Assembly: GCA_964019425.1 (NCBI GenBank)
Contig: OZ025802.1
Location: 310,001-374,000, forward strand
DNA length: 64,000 bases
From: Flectonema sp. DT1601
Taxonomy: Eukaryota > Euglenozoa > Diplonemea > Diplonemida > Diplonemidae
Reading direction: 5' to 3'
Shown: in pieces, positions 19,775 to 29,099 of the stretch
Layout of the letters: every line of letters starts with the position of its first letter
Position numbering within the stretch: position 1 is the first letter of the stretch
Notes under the pieces: generated by a model
What the model was told of the DNA's origin: nothing
Seen by the model: only the letters and a program-made list of their open reading frames with translations
Databases searched by the model: none
Made by a program: the position numbers and the translations under genes

Positions 19775-21322
19775 TCAGTAGTATCTGGATGGTGATCCCA
19801 AAGCAGCCAACTTGGCGTCGAGAATTGGACTTCCGGATCCGATGCTTCTCAACGGAGATCCAGCTCCAACAGCAGCGAGAGGAGACAACGGGTCGACAAG
19901 TGCAACAGTATGTCTTGGGCTTGCACTGTGAACAGCTCTCGTTAGCGAAGCGGCACGTGCAACATCTCCGGCCCTCGCAGCATCCAACCCAGCGAGTCTC
20001 GCAGATGCGTGTGCCCCAGCCTCAGCTCCCGTCGCGGCAACCTCCCTTACCCCGGCAGCAGCAAGTGCTCCCTGCTCCTGTGCGTGTCTCACTCTCTCGA
20101 TCGAAGCGTGGGTCACAGCGGCTCCGTGTGCTCCGCGGGCAGCAACCTCGTTCGCAGACGCGTGTGCGTAGTTCGAGTGTGCTCCCTCCAACATCCTTCC
20201 GCTTCTTCTGAGAGATCCGTGCGCCTCCGCAACGTGTCCGTGTGCCGCCGCTTCATCCACTCCACGCGCAGCCAACTCAGCTCTTGCAGCCGCAGCATCC
20301 CTCGCCGCTACAGAAGCATCTGCCACCGCAACCTGCGCATCCCTGTCCGCCAACGCGAGCCTCGACGAAGCGTTCGTTGCCCCAGCGTGCTCAGCCGCAG
20401 CCCTTCTCGCAGCCGCATCCGCCTCAGCAGCAGTCGCCCCGTGGTGCAGGGCACGAGCTCTCGCCTGCTGCTCAACAGCCGCCGCCTCTGCTCTCGACTG
20501 TGCCGCAGCAACACGGGCAGCATCTGCTTCTCTACCGGCAACAGCCAACGCCGTGGTCGCCGCACGTTCCGCAGCAGCAGCTTCGCGTGCAGCAGCCGCA
20601 GCCGCGGCCGCAGCGGCAGCAGCCTCCGCCCTTCTTGCCTCAGCCATCGCAGCCTGCGCCTCGATTCCAGCAGCCCTGTCTCTCGACAATGCAGCCGCAG
20701 TTGTCGCTTCCTGTGCGAGTGCCGCCGCAGCCCTCTCGCCGGCCCTGGCGTTCGCAGCATCCGCCCCGGCAGCAGTCGCTCTCGCGGCAGCCACGTTTGC
20801 CTCAACTGACCTTCCGTTTCTCACAGCTCCGAGTTGAGCCGCAGTCGCAGTCGCCGACGCGCTGTGCAAGTCACGATCCGCAGCCCTTCTTCCCGCCAAG
20901 TCCCTGTCGAGTGCCTTCGCTCCAAGAACTCCCTCTGCCGCAGCCAGGTGCGCCTGGTTTCTCTGAAACTCAACTCCCCTCACCGAAACTTCCGATCCCG
21001 CAGCGGTGGCGGCAATCGCAGATGACTGGTGGGCAACAGCAGCAGCTCCCTCCCTCATCGAGGCGTCAGCAGCAAGTCTTCCCTGAAGAGCGGTTCTTCC
21101 CGACTGGGCGATCGCTCCCGCTCTGGCGTGGCTCGCGTTCATGGAAGCCGCCGCAGCCGACGACGACATCATACCAGCCCTGGCCGATGCTTCGATTGAT
21201 CCAGCGCGGGCAGCAGCTTCTCCGACTGCGTAGGTGTGTCCGACAGCGGCGTGGACAGGATCATCAACGATTACCGCTCTTGGGCTCAGGCTAGCAGCGA
21301 GACGAGGAGATAAGTAGGCCAT
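19775..21322 (-). CDS. Alanine-rich (roughly 40% Ala) helical protein, 515 aa
   Basis: A single exon of 515 codons. The product is dominated by Ala with Arg, Glu, Asp, Ser, Gly and His and almost no aromatics; one stretch is an unbroken run of 12 Ala. Predicted structure is one very long helix between short Ser/Pro-rich ends (YLSPRLAASLSPR at the start; SPLAAVGAGSPLRSIGSGSP and GSPSRYY at the end, with repeated G-S/A-GSP units). No signal peptide or membrane segment is visible. The gene is much more GC-rich than its neighbours, partly through GCN Ala codons. The family is not recognised. A structural rod (cytoskeletal, extrusome or surface fibre) or an ice- or stress-related protein are possibilities, all inference. 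Long frames on the plus strand here are its shadows. Confidence 0.72.
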   Translation of the reverse strand: MAYLSPRLAASLSPRAVIVDDPVHAAVGHTYAVGEAAARAGSIEASARAGMMSSSAAAASMNASHARAGAIAQSGRTALQGRLAADASMREGAAAVAHQSSAIAATAAGSEVSVRGVEFQRNQAHLAAAEGVLGAKALDRDLAGRRAADRDLHSASATATAAQLGAVRNGRSVEANVAAARATAAGADAANARAGERAAAALAQEATTAAALSRDRAAGIEAQAAMAEARRAEAAAAAAAAAAAAREAAAAERAATTALAVAGREADAARVAAAQSRAEAAAVEQQARARALHHGATAAEADAAARRAAAEHAGATNASSRLALADRDAQVAVADASVAARDAAAARAELAARGVDEAAAHGHVAEAHGSLRRSGRMLEGAHSNYAHASANEVAARGAHGAAVTHASIERVRHAQEQGALAAAGVREVAATGAEAGAHASARLAGLDAARAGDVARAASLTRAVHSASPRHTVALVDPLSPLAAVGAGSPLRSIGSGSPILDAKLAALGSPSRYY

Positions 21323-21528
21323 TGTTGAGTGTGGTAAGGTATCGATTGGAAACTGTGATGAGAATAAACTAATTAAATAGAAGCAAACAATCTCTTTATA
21401 GAAAAATTAATTGTTAGTCACAGATCTTCCTACATGACGAGTTTCCACCTACAGAAAGAGATAATGGATAATACTAAAAACTTACCTGATCTGTTTTAGC
21501 CACCCCCTCGTTAATGGTTACTTATATA
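21323..21528. other. Leader of the Ala-rich gene
   Basis: AT-rich, no coding signal; it ends at the TA target site of the MITE. Confidence 0.4.
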
Positions 21529-21944
21529 CTGTAAAGGGAAATATTCTTGTGCGGAAAAACCCGCGAGTTTTTTTTATTTTTTCTAAATCCGCGAGAATTT
21601 TTCCCCGCGAGAGTATTTCCCTGCCAACATACATTTTTATACAGCCATTTTTTTAGTTCCTTTTTGTGAAGAAAATACATGTGTTACAAAGGAAAGCTAC
21701 AGCAAAAATTGTTTTTAGTTGTGTTGCTAGGTAAATAATTCTTTTTTCCAGCTTGCACTTGATGGAAATGCAAGGATTCCTCACATTCTTGATCACTTTT
21801 GCAAAAATCCTCTGTGGCAGGGAAATATTCTTGTGGGGAAAAACCCGCGAGTTTAAAAGAAAATCCCCAAATCCGCGAGAATATTTCCCCACGGGAATAT
21901 TTCCCCGCAAGAATATTTCCCCGCGAGAATATTTCCCTTTACAG
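21529..21944. mobile_element. Mariner-like MITE (416 bp) flanked by TA
   Basis: The ends are inverted repeats: CTGTAAAGGGAAATATTCT at the left and its complement at the right, each flanked by TA, the target duplication of Tc1/mariner elements. Inside, a 17-19-bp motif (GGGAAATATTC followed by C/T-GCG or GTG) is repeated at both ends, in tandem at the right end (21875-21940) and in inverted copies near 21590-21630 and 21820-21860. There is no transposase, so it would depend on an element elsewhere. Frames over it are chance. Confidence 0.72.
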
Positions 21945-22300
21945 TAATACAAAGAAAGAAAAAATAATTGTTTTATGCATTGGACCGAAGGCCTTTAAAC
22001 GTGTGTGTAATTTTTTTGGAAACACCACAGTAATATAAGTAAATGAAACGAATTGAATATGTTACACGAGAGTACCAACTCACCAGAAATATTGCAACAG
22101 AGAGAGGGGAATAGCACTGAAGGTGGCAGTAAGTACCCATTCCATCGACATTCCATCAGTGTCGTGCCTGTTCAGCTATCTCATGGGGAGTCAAAGGGGG
22201 AATCTCACATTTATCCTCCTGCCGCAGGGACAATCAACAACCTTGTCTTTGTATAAAATAACCCGTGGGGTTTTTTATCATAGGCTCGTTGCTTATCTCT
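21945..22300. other. Spacer between MITE and LINE
   Basis: No gene recognised. The sequence is ordinary in composition and probably includes the 3' UTR of the LINE copy that begins to its right. Confidence 0.4.
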
Positions 22301-22401
22301 TGCTGTTGCCTTTTTTTTCTCTTCCTGAAAAACAGGTGCACCTACTTTCTGAAAAATTGTACTTGTTCTACAACTTTACTTGTCATAAGCGGTCTCTCTT
22401 G

Positions 22402-22854
22402 TCATGTGGCCATGTTTCTAGTTTGAAACAAAACATAAGAACATTGTCGGCTTATGCGCGTTACTTCACACAGCATAGCCTTTATTGGAGTTCCAATATG
22501 TTTAGTCCAGATGTTCACCTGATCTGAACGTATGTTGCCCCTCACGCCTACTTCAATTGTGAAAACATTGCAATCAAAATTATTTGCAATGATCGTTTTC
22601 TGAAGGTCTTCGTACCTTTTTTCTTTTATCTCCTTCGAGATTTCAAATCCGTCCTCATTGGGGCAAGTGAGTTCAATAATTATTGTTCTCTTTGCGCTCT
22701 TTGAGTAGAGGAAGATGTCAGGCCTTTGTAAGGTGACGACATGTGTTATGAACTCTGGGATTTGCATCCTTCTGTTACCAATGTCATCCAGTAAGACCCA
22801 ATCACTCGCAAGGTTAATATCGCCAGGTACCAATTCAAACTTGCTCAATCCCAT
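22402..22854 (-). pseudogene. LINE copy 1: restriction-like endonuclease part
   Basis: 150 codons. A PD-(D/E)xK-type nuclease is visible as RPDIFLYSKSAKRTIIIELT followed by CP-E...K..KRYEDL; the Pro-Asp, Glu and Lys positions are present. It is shifted out of frame from the preceding RT-zinc knuckle part. It is closely similar to the equivalent part of copy 2 (for example FTIEVGVRGNI and CSYVLFQTRN are shared), which shows they belong to one family. Confidence 0.85.
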
Positions 22855-24349
22855 TTCTGTTGGATCATGTGGGTCTCCCGTTTTTCTAAATGTTTTACTG
22901 GGGTGGGGAACTTCAACCGCTTTTTTTTTCTCCTTTTTTCTAAATAAACATTAAGAAAGTCAACTATTCTTTTTAAAACACTGTCATGTCTCCATGTAAA
23001 ACGCCCTTGCTTTAATGCAACTGGACAAGCTGTGAGCACATGACGCAACGTTGGGTTGACTCTTCCACATAAAATACAGTTTTGGTCAGCGTTCGCAATC
23101 GACCATCTGCGGAGGTTGTCCTGTGATGACAATGTGTTGGTCGTTGCTTTCAGCTGGAAGGAAATGTACGATGGGTCTCCTTCTCTCAAGATGCGGTTCC
23201 AAGAGAAGCCATTTTGCATGCAGTTGCTCCATGACTTCCATTCATCTTGCATTTGTAGCTTCTCGAGTGAATGAAGTAATTCACCCGTCGCTTCTTCTTC
23301 GTACTTTTTTAATAGATCTGGACGGGTTGGTTTTAGATCTCGCAATCTATGGCCCATGCCAGCTCTTTGGACAGCTAAGGTACGGTACGAAAAATACTTT
23401 AGCAGTCTCTCCCAGTCCTTAGAGGCTGAGTACTTTTTCGACCAGTTCTTTGTCCTTTCGCTTATTACCCAATACGTGTTCACGATATGTAATAAGTCTA
23501 ACTTAATCGATTGCGCCTGTTTGAAGAGTGTTTGTACTCTTTTGTGTCTCAAGCCAACCGTCTTTTTCGAACCAGAAAATAAAATAACTGTATCGGCAGA
23601 CCTTACTAATCTCCACCATTTTTTTAGATAAGGTAATATAGTCCTATCTAATTTCTTCGCAAACGCCAATGAAAGCTCATGTATCATTAAGCTCCATGTG
23701 AGTTTCGAAAGTAAAAGGTTTTGAACAGCCCATGCTTTTTGTGAACCATAAAGCGGCATGTCATCTGACCTTTTTACGAAATCTCTCACTTGTTTTGAAA
23801 TCCTTTTTTTCAATTCTTTTTCTTGTAGATCTGGTTCAAACCATCTACCCAGATACTTGAATTCCTTCATGTCTGTAAGGTTTTGTATGGCCTTTCCATC
23901 AATCTCTAAATTAGGATTGCATGGTTTGCCGTTTTCAAAGCTATGAGCTACGCACTTCTGCGGCTTTGCTCTCATTCCTTTAGACCATGATAAAAAACGT
24001 GAGAGTTGTTTTAATAAAACTTTTGAACCTGCCTTTGTTGATGTTATCTGTAAGTCATCGGCAAATGCCGCAAGTAACAAATCAATCTTTTCTTCTGTGT
24101 TCTTCAAAGAAAAGCGATATACTTCATCCTTAGAGCAGGCAAGTGTTGCGAGTAATAACTGAAAGACAAGACTAAAAAGGGTCGGCAATACAACACATCC
24201 CTGGAAGACTCCTGATTCAAAGTCCACTGGTTCTGTGAGTTCATCTTTCACTCTTATCTGCACTCGCAGCTTTGAGTAATAAAACTTAAAAAAATCAATC
24301 ACACTCTTGCTAATTCCGAAATATTCCATCGCGAAAAAAATAAGTTGGT
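22845..24349 (-). pseudogene. LINE copy 1: RT palm/thumb and zinc knuckle
   Basis: This covers motif B (ESGVFQGCVVLPTLFSLVF), the catalytic motif C (LLAAFADDLQIT) and the following RFLSWSKGMRAKPQKC stretch typical of LINE RTs. A thumb region and the CxxC...H....C knuckle (CILCGRVNPTLRHVLTACP) follow. The catalytic Asp pair is intact, so the damage elsewhere and not this part disables the copy. Confidence 0.87.
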
Positions 24350-24722
24350 AATTTGCTTTCCATGTCTGTACAGCACCTGAATAAAGAATATAAAGTAATA
24401 CGCACAACTGGCAGAACAGATACTAAGGACATTCATGTGACCCTATCCTAATCTTAGATAGGTTCACCGCGCTGGGGTAGTGCCAGGTCCTGACGGGACA
24501 CCGGCACCAACACCTTTTGAATTGAAGAGTGGAAGTGGGTGAGTGGCTGTGAACTGCAGAAGAAGTTCGATAATAACGATAAAACTAATAACAGTACCAC
24601 TCACGCCGAATATATAATATGCACGAGGTAAGAGAAGTGGAATAAAATACACACAAAGTAATTTCGGTAGTTTATGTTTTCTTTGTCATCGGCGCTGCTT
24701 TAGGACATGGTAGCAAATTACC
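24350..24722. mobile_element. LTR-like fossil fragment inserted in LINE copy 1
   Basis: About 370 bp separating the RT fingers from the palm. The ends are an inverted pair (GGTAATTTGCT left, AGCAAATTACC right). Its inner part (about 24480-24680) matches, in reverse, the stretch at about 57360-57680 next to fossil retroelement coding sequence, so it is best read as a solo LTR-like remnant of that family. The insertion is younger than the LINE copy. There is no coding capacity. Confidence 0.5.
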
Positions 24723-24740
24723 TAAATGGAATTTCAATGT

Positions 24741-25181
24741 TTAACAGAGCCAAAGGCATCTGCTAAGTCCACCCAAACAACTACCAAGTTTCTCTTGTTC
24801 ATCTTGGCATCCTTCAGGGCTTCTCTTGTTATCGAAGCATGTTCGATACATCCAAGTACACCTCAGGAATCCCTTTTGAAACGGGAATTTCGCAAGCGTG
24901 TGAGTCGTCATTGCCTCTTGCAGAAAGGAATTGGATAGCTTCCCATCACAATTACCTACTGCAATCGGTCTCGCCTTTGTGATGTCTTTACCATCAGAGT
25001 TTGGCTTGGGAAGCATACTGACATAAGCAAGCCCCCAGCTCTCTGGGTATTGTTTCTTTGTAAAGATCATCTCAAAGACTTTGTAAAGTGCTTCCGCAAA
25101 AATTGGAACCTTTTTCCAAACTAAATAAGGCAAACAGTTTGGCCCAGCTGCGCACTTGTTTTTTTCTTTTCCATAATACAT
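24741..25181 (-). pseudogene. LINE copy 1: RT finger domain
   Basis: Contains the RT entry pattern (AAGPNCLPYLVWKK), YPESWGLAYVSMLPKP and ARPIAVGNCDGKL, standard for LINE RT motifs 0 to 2. Motif A (WVDLADAFGSVKH) follows in another frame just before the inserted segment, so there is at least one frameshift inside this part as well. Confidence 0.82.
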
Positions 25182-25634
25182 ACAAACGCTGCCAAACTTG
25201 AAAATTCTACTTCGCTCATAATCGAGCCATTACTTGTTGGTAAAAATTCAGGGTGTAAACAAACAGTATCTTTCTCTTTATCTGACTAACAATGACGGAA
25301 ATACTCAATTATTTCTTCTTTTACAATGTCTAATGGGGGAGGAGTTGGGTCGTCTTTTTTTTATTCATTTTTAATTGCTTCGAAAGGGTTGTTCTAAAAT
25401 TCGCTTTGCTTTTTTTTGAAATTATTCTTCTGTTTGATTCTCTCATACATGTGAAAGATTCTCTTCATCCTTTTTCGGGCCTCTTTCCACTCTAATGTGT
25501 TTTGATAAGAGTTCCCGTTTGTCCTTAAATTTCGACGTAGTTCTTTCAGAACTAGTCGGCATTCTTTCTTTTCTTGTTCAAGGATGCTCTCTCTTCAAGT
25601 GAGAGAATTTTTTTCCCTTTCCATTTCCTTTAAC

Positions 25635-26460
25635 CGTTGTTTGTTAGCTGCTGGTGTAACTTGATCATGTGTTGATACTTGCATTTATTTATTTGTAATA
25701 TTTTACTGCATCACTCTTGTCTATATCTTTCCTTTTTATTCCCTATCTGTTCGGGCCCGTTACTTCATTAGTCTCGCTTAACTTCAGTTATATCCATTTT
25801 ACTTTTTAATGTTTCCCATCTGCTTTATATTTTCTATTCGTTCTGGTCAGAAACCCCTGGGCAGCAAGAAGGAAAGCAGTTGAGTACTTCAGGGTGTTTG
25901 GCATCACCCCCCATAGTGAGCAAGTACAACAGGCAGCATTGGTAGTCTGTTGATCCTGAGTGATCCCAGCTACAGTTTTGTTTGTCTTTCTTTCTTTTTT
26001 TTAGAAGAAGATCAGGACAACCAAGCACTGCTGGATAGCTGCTGAATGCAGGGCCTGCCAGTGGCATTATAATAACAGGTTAAGTCATTTGTAGTTCATA
26101 GTTTACCTTTGATTTTATAACTTCACACAGGTAACTATGAACGATGAGAGATCCAGTGGGATCACTCAGGGTCGATTTCGATAAATTGGGAAGTAACGGA
26201 CTGGGAGCTTTTGGCTCCTGCCCTATTCCCGATGTAAACTTTCTTATTAGAGACCACCAATGTTGTGCGTTGATAGGCAAGGTGACCAACCTTGACATTC
26301 TTTCTTTTCTCTCCTGTTGTGACAAACACAAAATACACACACAGCTTACAGTGTGTTCTTTGTGTATGTTTTCTCCAGTTGCAAGTAGTCTTTTTGTTTT
26401 TGCTCTTCAGGGAGGGCCTTAGCCAAAAGCTAACAGACCAAATCTCACCTGGTAACTTTG
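25635..26460 (-). repeat. P-family repeat with a 72-bp LINE-3'-tag insert
   Basis: A minus-oriented copy of the ~1.1-kb P repeat (best full copy 48107-49220). The segment 26174-26245 is a foreign insert that matches the left end of the large satellite-bearing repeat. Short frames in it recur in every copy because the copies are similar, not because they are genes. Confidence 0.75.
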
Positions 26461-26690
26461 TCATCTCCACACGCAAAGTTTCAAAAAACTTGCCAGCTCC
26501 ACACACAATGTTTTAAAAAACCTGCCTGCTCCACACACAAAGTTTACAAAATCTGCCAACTCCACACAAAGTTTCAAAAAACCTGCCAGCTTCACAAGCA
26601 AAGTTTCAAAAAACCTGCCAACTCCACACATAGTTTGCAAAACTTGCCATCTCCACACACAAAATTTTAAAAAACCCGCCAGCTCCAGAC
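26459..26690 (+). repeat. Minisatellite, ~31-bp unit, about 7 units (array 1)
   Basis: Degenerate tandem units of the form CTCCACACACAAAGTTT-AAAAAACCTGCCAG, varying at a few positions and from 28 to 32 bp. Related arrays lie at 27139-27450 and 46826-46975. Confidence 0.88.
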
Positions 26691-26750
26691 ATCGGGAATA
26701 GGGCAGGAGCCAAAAGCTCCCAGTCCGTTACTTCCCAATTTATCGAAATC
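26690..26750 (-). repeat. Inverted copy of the ~60-bp LINE 3' tag
   Basis: Reverse copy of the sequence at 26174-26233. The two form a 580-bp inverted pair around the P end and the minisatellite. An X repeat fragment starts directly to the right. Confidence 0.75.
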
Positions 26751-27138
26751 AGGGTTGAACCTTGGGAAAAAAACAAACAATAAACACAGTGTAGACAAAC
26801 ACCCGCCGGACATCTGCAGAGCAGCGATCGATGTCGATGTCTTCGTTGTCGAACTTCCTGGCGTTTATGTTTTTGTTTTTAACAACAACACAACACCAAC
26901 TAACAGGTTTGTCTCATTGCCCGTTCTTTCTTGTTTCCCTTTGCCGCCGGAAGAACGAAGGTCGACGGAGGTCCGAAGCATTGCTTGCGATGATGTTCCG
27001 GTATGTGTTGCGTCTCTGTTATTTGTTTGTTTCAACTCAATTGGTTCATCTCAGGTTTTAGAAGTCTTCGTCCTGTTCGATGGGAAGGGCCTGAATCAAA
27101 AGTTCACTGCCCCTATTCCTCTCCCAAATTTCTTATTC
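26751..27138 (+). repeat. X repeat, 5'-truncated copy
   Basis: Matches the last ~388 bp of the 625-bp X repeat, ending in the common CTTATTC. The same 147-codon frame appears in other X copies and is treated as non-genic. Confidence 0.82.
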
Positions 27139-27450
27139 CTTGCCATCTCCAGACACAGAGTTTTAAAAATCTTGCCATCTCCACACGCAAAGTTTTGAAA
27201 AACCTGCCAGCTCCACAAGCAAAGTTTCAAAAAACCTGCCAACTCCACATAGTTTGCAAAACTTGCCATCTCCACACACAAAGTTTTAAAAACCCGCCAG
27301 CTCCACACACAAAGTTTTAAAAAACTTGCCATCTCCACACACAATGTTTCAAAAACCTGCCAGCTCCAGACGCAAAGTTTTAAAAAACCCGCCATCTCTA
27401 CAAACAAAGTTTAAAAAACCTGCCAGCTCCACAAGCAAAGTTTTAAGTTG
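27139..27450 (+). repeat. Minisatellite, ~31-bp unit, about 10 units (array 2)
   Basis: Same family as the array at 26459-26690. It begins immediately at the right end of an X repeat fragment. Confidence 0.88.
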
Positions 27451-27459
27451 AGTTTACCG

Positions 27460-28262
27460 GTAAAGGACAAGTCTGGGATAATCCCTGCCAGAGGGGCGAG
27501 TATTCTACCATGGTTGAAATACTCTGGCAACTGATCTTCAATTTTATGTTGTTTGTTAGCTGCTGGTGTATCTTGATCATGTGTTGATACTTGCATTTTT
27601 TTATTTGTAATCTTCTATTACAATTCTCTTTCTGTTCTGGTCTGTTACTTCATTTGTCTTGTTTAACTTCAGTTATATCCATTTTACTTTTTATTGTTTC
27701 CCATCTACTTTTTATTTTCTATTAGTTCTGGTCAGAAACTCCTGGGCAGCAAGAAGGAAAGCAGTTTAGTACTTCTGGGTGTTTGGCATCACCCCCCGTA
27801 GTGAGCAAGTACAACAGGTAGCATTGGTAGTCTGTTGATCCTGAGTGATCCCAGCTACAGTTTTGTTTTTCTTTCTTTTTTTTAGAAGAAGATCAGGACA
27901 TCCTAGCACTGCTGGATAGTTGCTGAATGCAGGGCCTGCCTGTGGCATTATAATAACAGGCTAAGTCATTTGTAGTTCATAGTTTACCTTTGATTTTATA
28001 ACTTCACATAGGTACTATGAACGATGAGAGATCCAGTGGGATCACTCAGGGTCTAGTAGAGACCACCAATGTTGTGCGTTGATAGGCAAGGTGACCAACC
28101 TTGACATTCTTTCTTTTCTCTCCTGTTGTGACAAACACAAAATACACACAGTGTGTTCTTTGTGTATGTTTTCTTCAGGTGTGAGTAGTTTTTTTGTTCT
28201 TGCTCTTCAGGGAGGGCCTTAGCCAAAAGCTAACAGTCCAAATCTCACCTGGTAAACTTAAC
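27460..28262 (-). repeat. P-family repeat copy
   Basis: A minus-oriented copy running from the 'rapidly ending' GGACAAGTCTGGGATAATCC side to the terminal CCAAATCTCACCTGG. It lacks the insert seen in the first copy. Confidence 0.78.
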
Positions 28263-28698
28263 TCGGTGAGATTTGGACTATGAACGATGAGAGATCCAGT
28301 GGGATCACTCAGGGTCTAGTAGAGACCACCAATGTTGTGCGTTGATAGGCAAGGTGACCAACCTTGACATTCTTTCTTTTCTCTCCTGTTGTGACAAACA
28401 CAAAATACACACACAGCTTACAGTGTGTTCTTTGTGTATGTTTTCTTCAGGTGTGAGTAGTTTTTTTGTTCTTGCTCTTCAGGGAGGGCCTTAGCCAAAA
28501 GCTAACAGTCCAAATCTCACCGAGTTAAGTTTACCAGGTGAGATTTGGACTGTTAGCTTTTGGCTAAGGCCCTCCCTGAAGAGCAAGAACAAAAAAACTA
28601 CTCACACCTGAAGAAAACATACACAAAGAACACACTGTGTGTATTTTGTGTTTGTCACAACAGGAGAGAAAAGAAAGAATGTCAAGGTTGGTCACCTG
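28263..28698. repeat. P-repeat foldback (large palindrome)
   Basis: Left arm about 28349-28520 and right arm 28538-28696 are inverted copies of the P terminus, separated by a 17-bp spacer (28521-28537). One arm carries a short CA/TG-rich length difference. It would form a long hairpin. Confidence 0.82.
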
Positions 28699-29099
28699 AA
28701 TTTCGATAAAGTGGGAAGTAACGGACTGGGAGCTTTTGGCTCCTGCCCTATTCCCGATGTAAACTTTCTTTTTATTTTTATTTTTTTTTAACAGGCCCAA
28801 AGGGCGACAATGATGGTTGCTGACCAAGGAATAATATTCAAATGAATTTTCGTTTCAAAGAAACGAACAGAATTAAGAGAGAGGCAGAGGAAAAAAAAAA
28901 AAAAAGAAAGAAAAGAAAAGAAAAAAAAAATGAAGAGGAAATAATCAAACATGAAAAAAAAAAAAAAAAAAAATATATATATATAAATAAAAAACGTTGT
29001 ATGAAAAAGGAAAAAAAAGAAAAAAAAAAGACCAGAAAAGGAAAGAGAAAATGAAAAGGTATAATATTATTGTGGGGATATGAGGGATAGCAGGGAGAT

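Larger units (their letters stand above)
22300..25640 (-). mobile_element. RLE-class LINE (R2/NeSL/CRE-like), copy 1, broken
   Basis: A non-LTR retrotransposon read right to left. In order: a helical linker before RT (25440-25590, KECRLVLKELRRNLRT), RT fingers (24741-25181), RT palm and thumb with FADDL (22845-24349), a zinc knuckle (CILCGRVNPTLRHVLTACP) and a restriction-like endonuclease (22402-22854). A foreign segment of about 370 bp interrupts the RT (24350-24722). The endonuclease lies in a different frame from the RT, with an overlap of about 10 bp, and stops occur upstream of the fingers, so it cannot make a full protein. No N-terminal zinc finger was seen. Endonuclease class and zinc-knuckle order place it with early-branching, often site-specific LINEs. 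The flanks do not reveal its target. Confidence 0.85.

Noticed and set aside
20242-21294. 350-codon open frame on the plus strand (and several shorter ones) over the Ala-rich gene
   Set aside because: Pro/Gln/Arg-rich composition is what the complement and shifted frames of GCN-rich Ala coding give. The minus frame is longer, starts and ends cleanly and fits the gene orientation of the region.
26755-27198. Recurring 131-162-codon frame in X repeats
   Set aside because: It is present in every X copy simply because the copies are similar; no domain, and it ends at different places after the repeat end.
26459-27450. CRISPR-like array
   Set aside because: Units are contiguous and degenerate with no unique spacers, and the genome is eukaryotic; it is a minisatellite.
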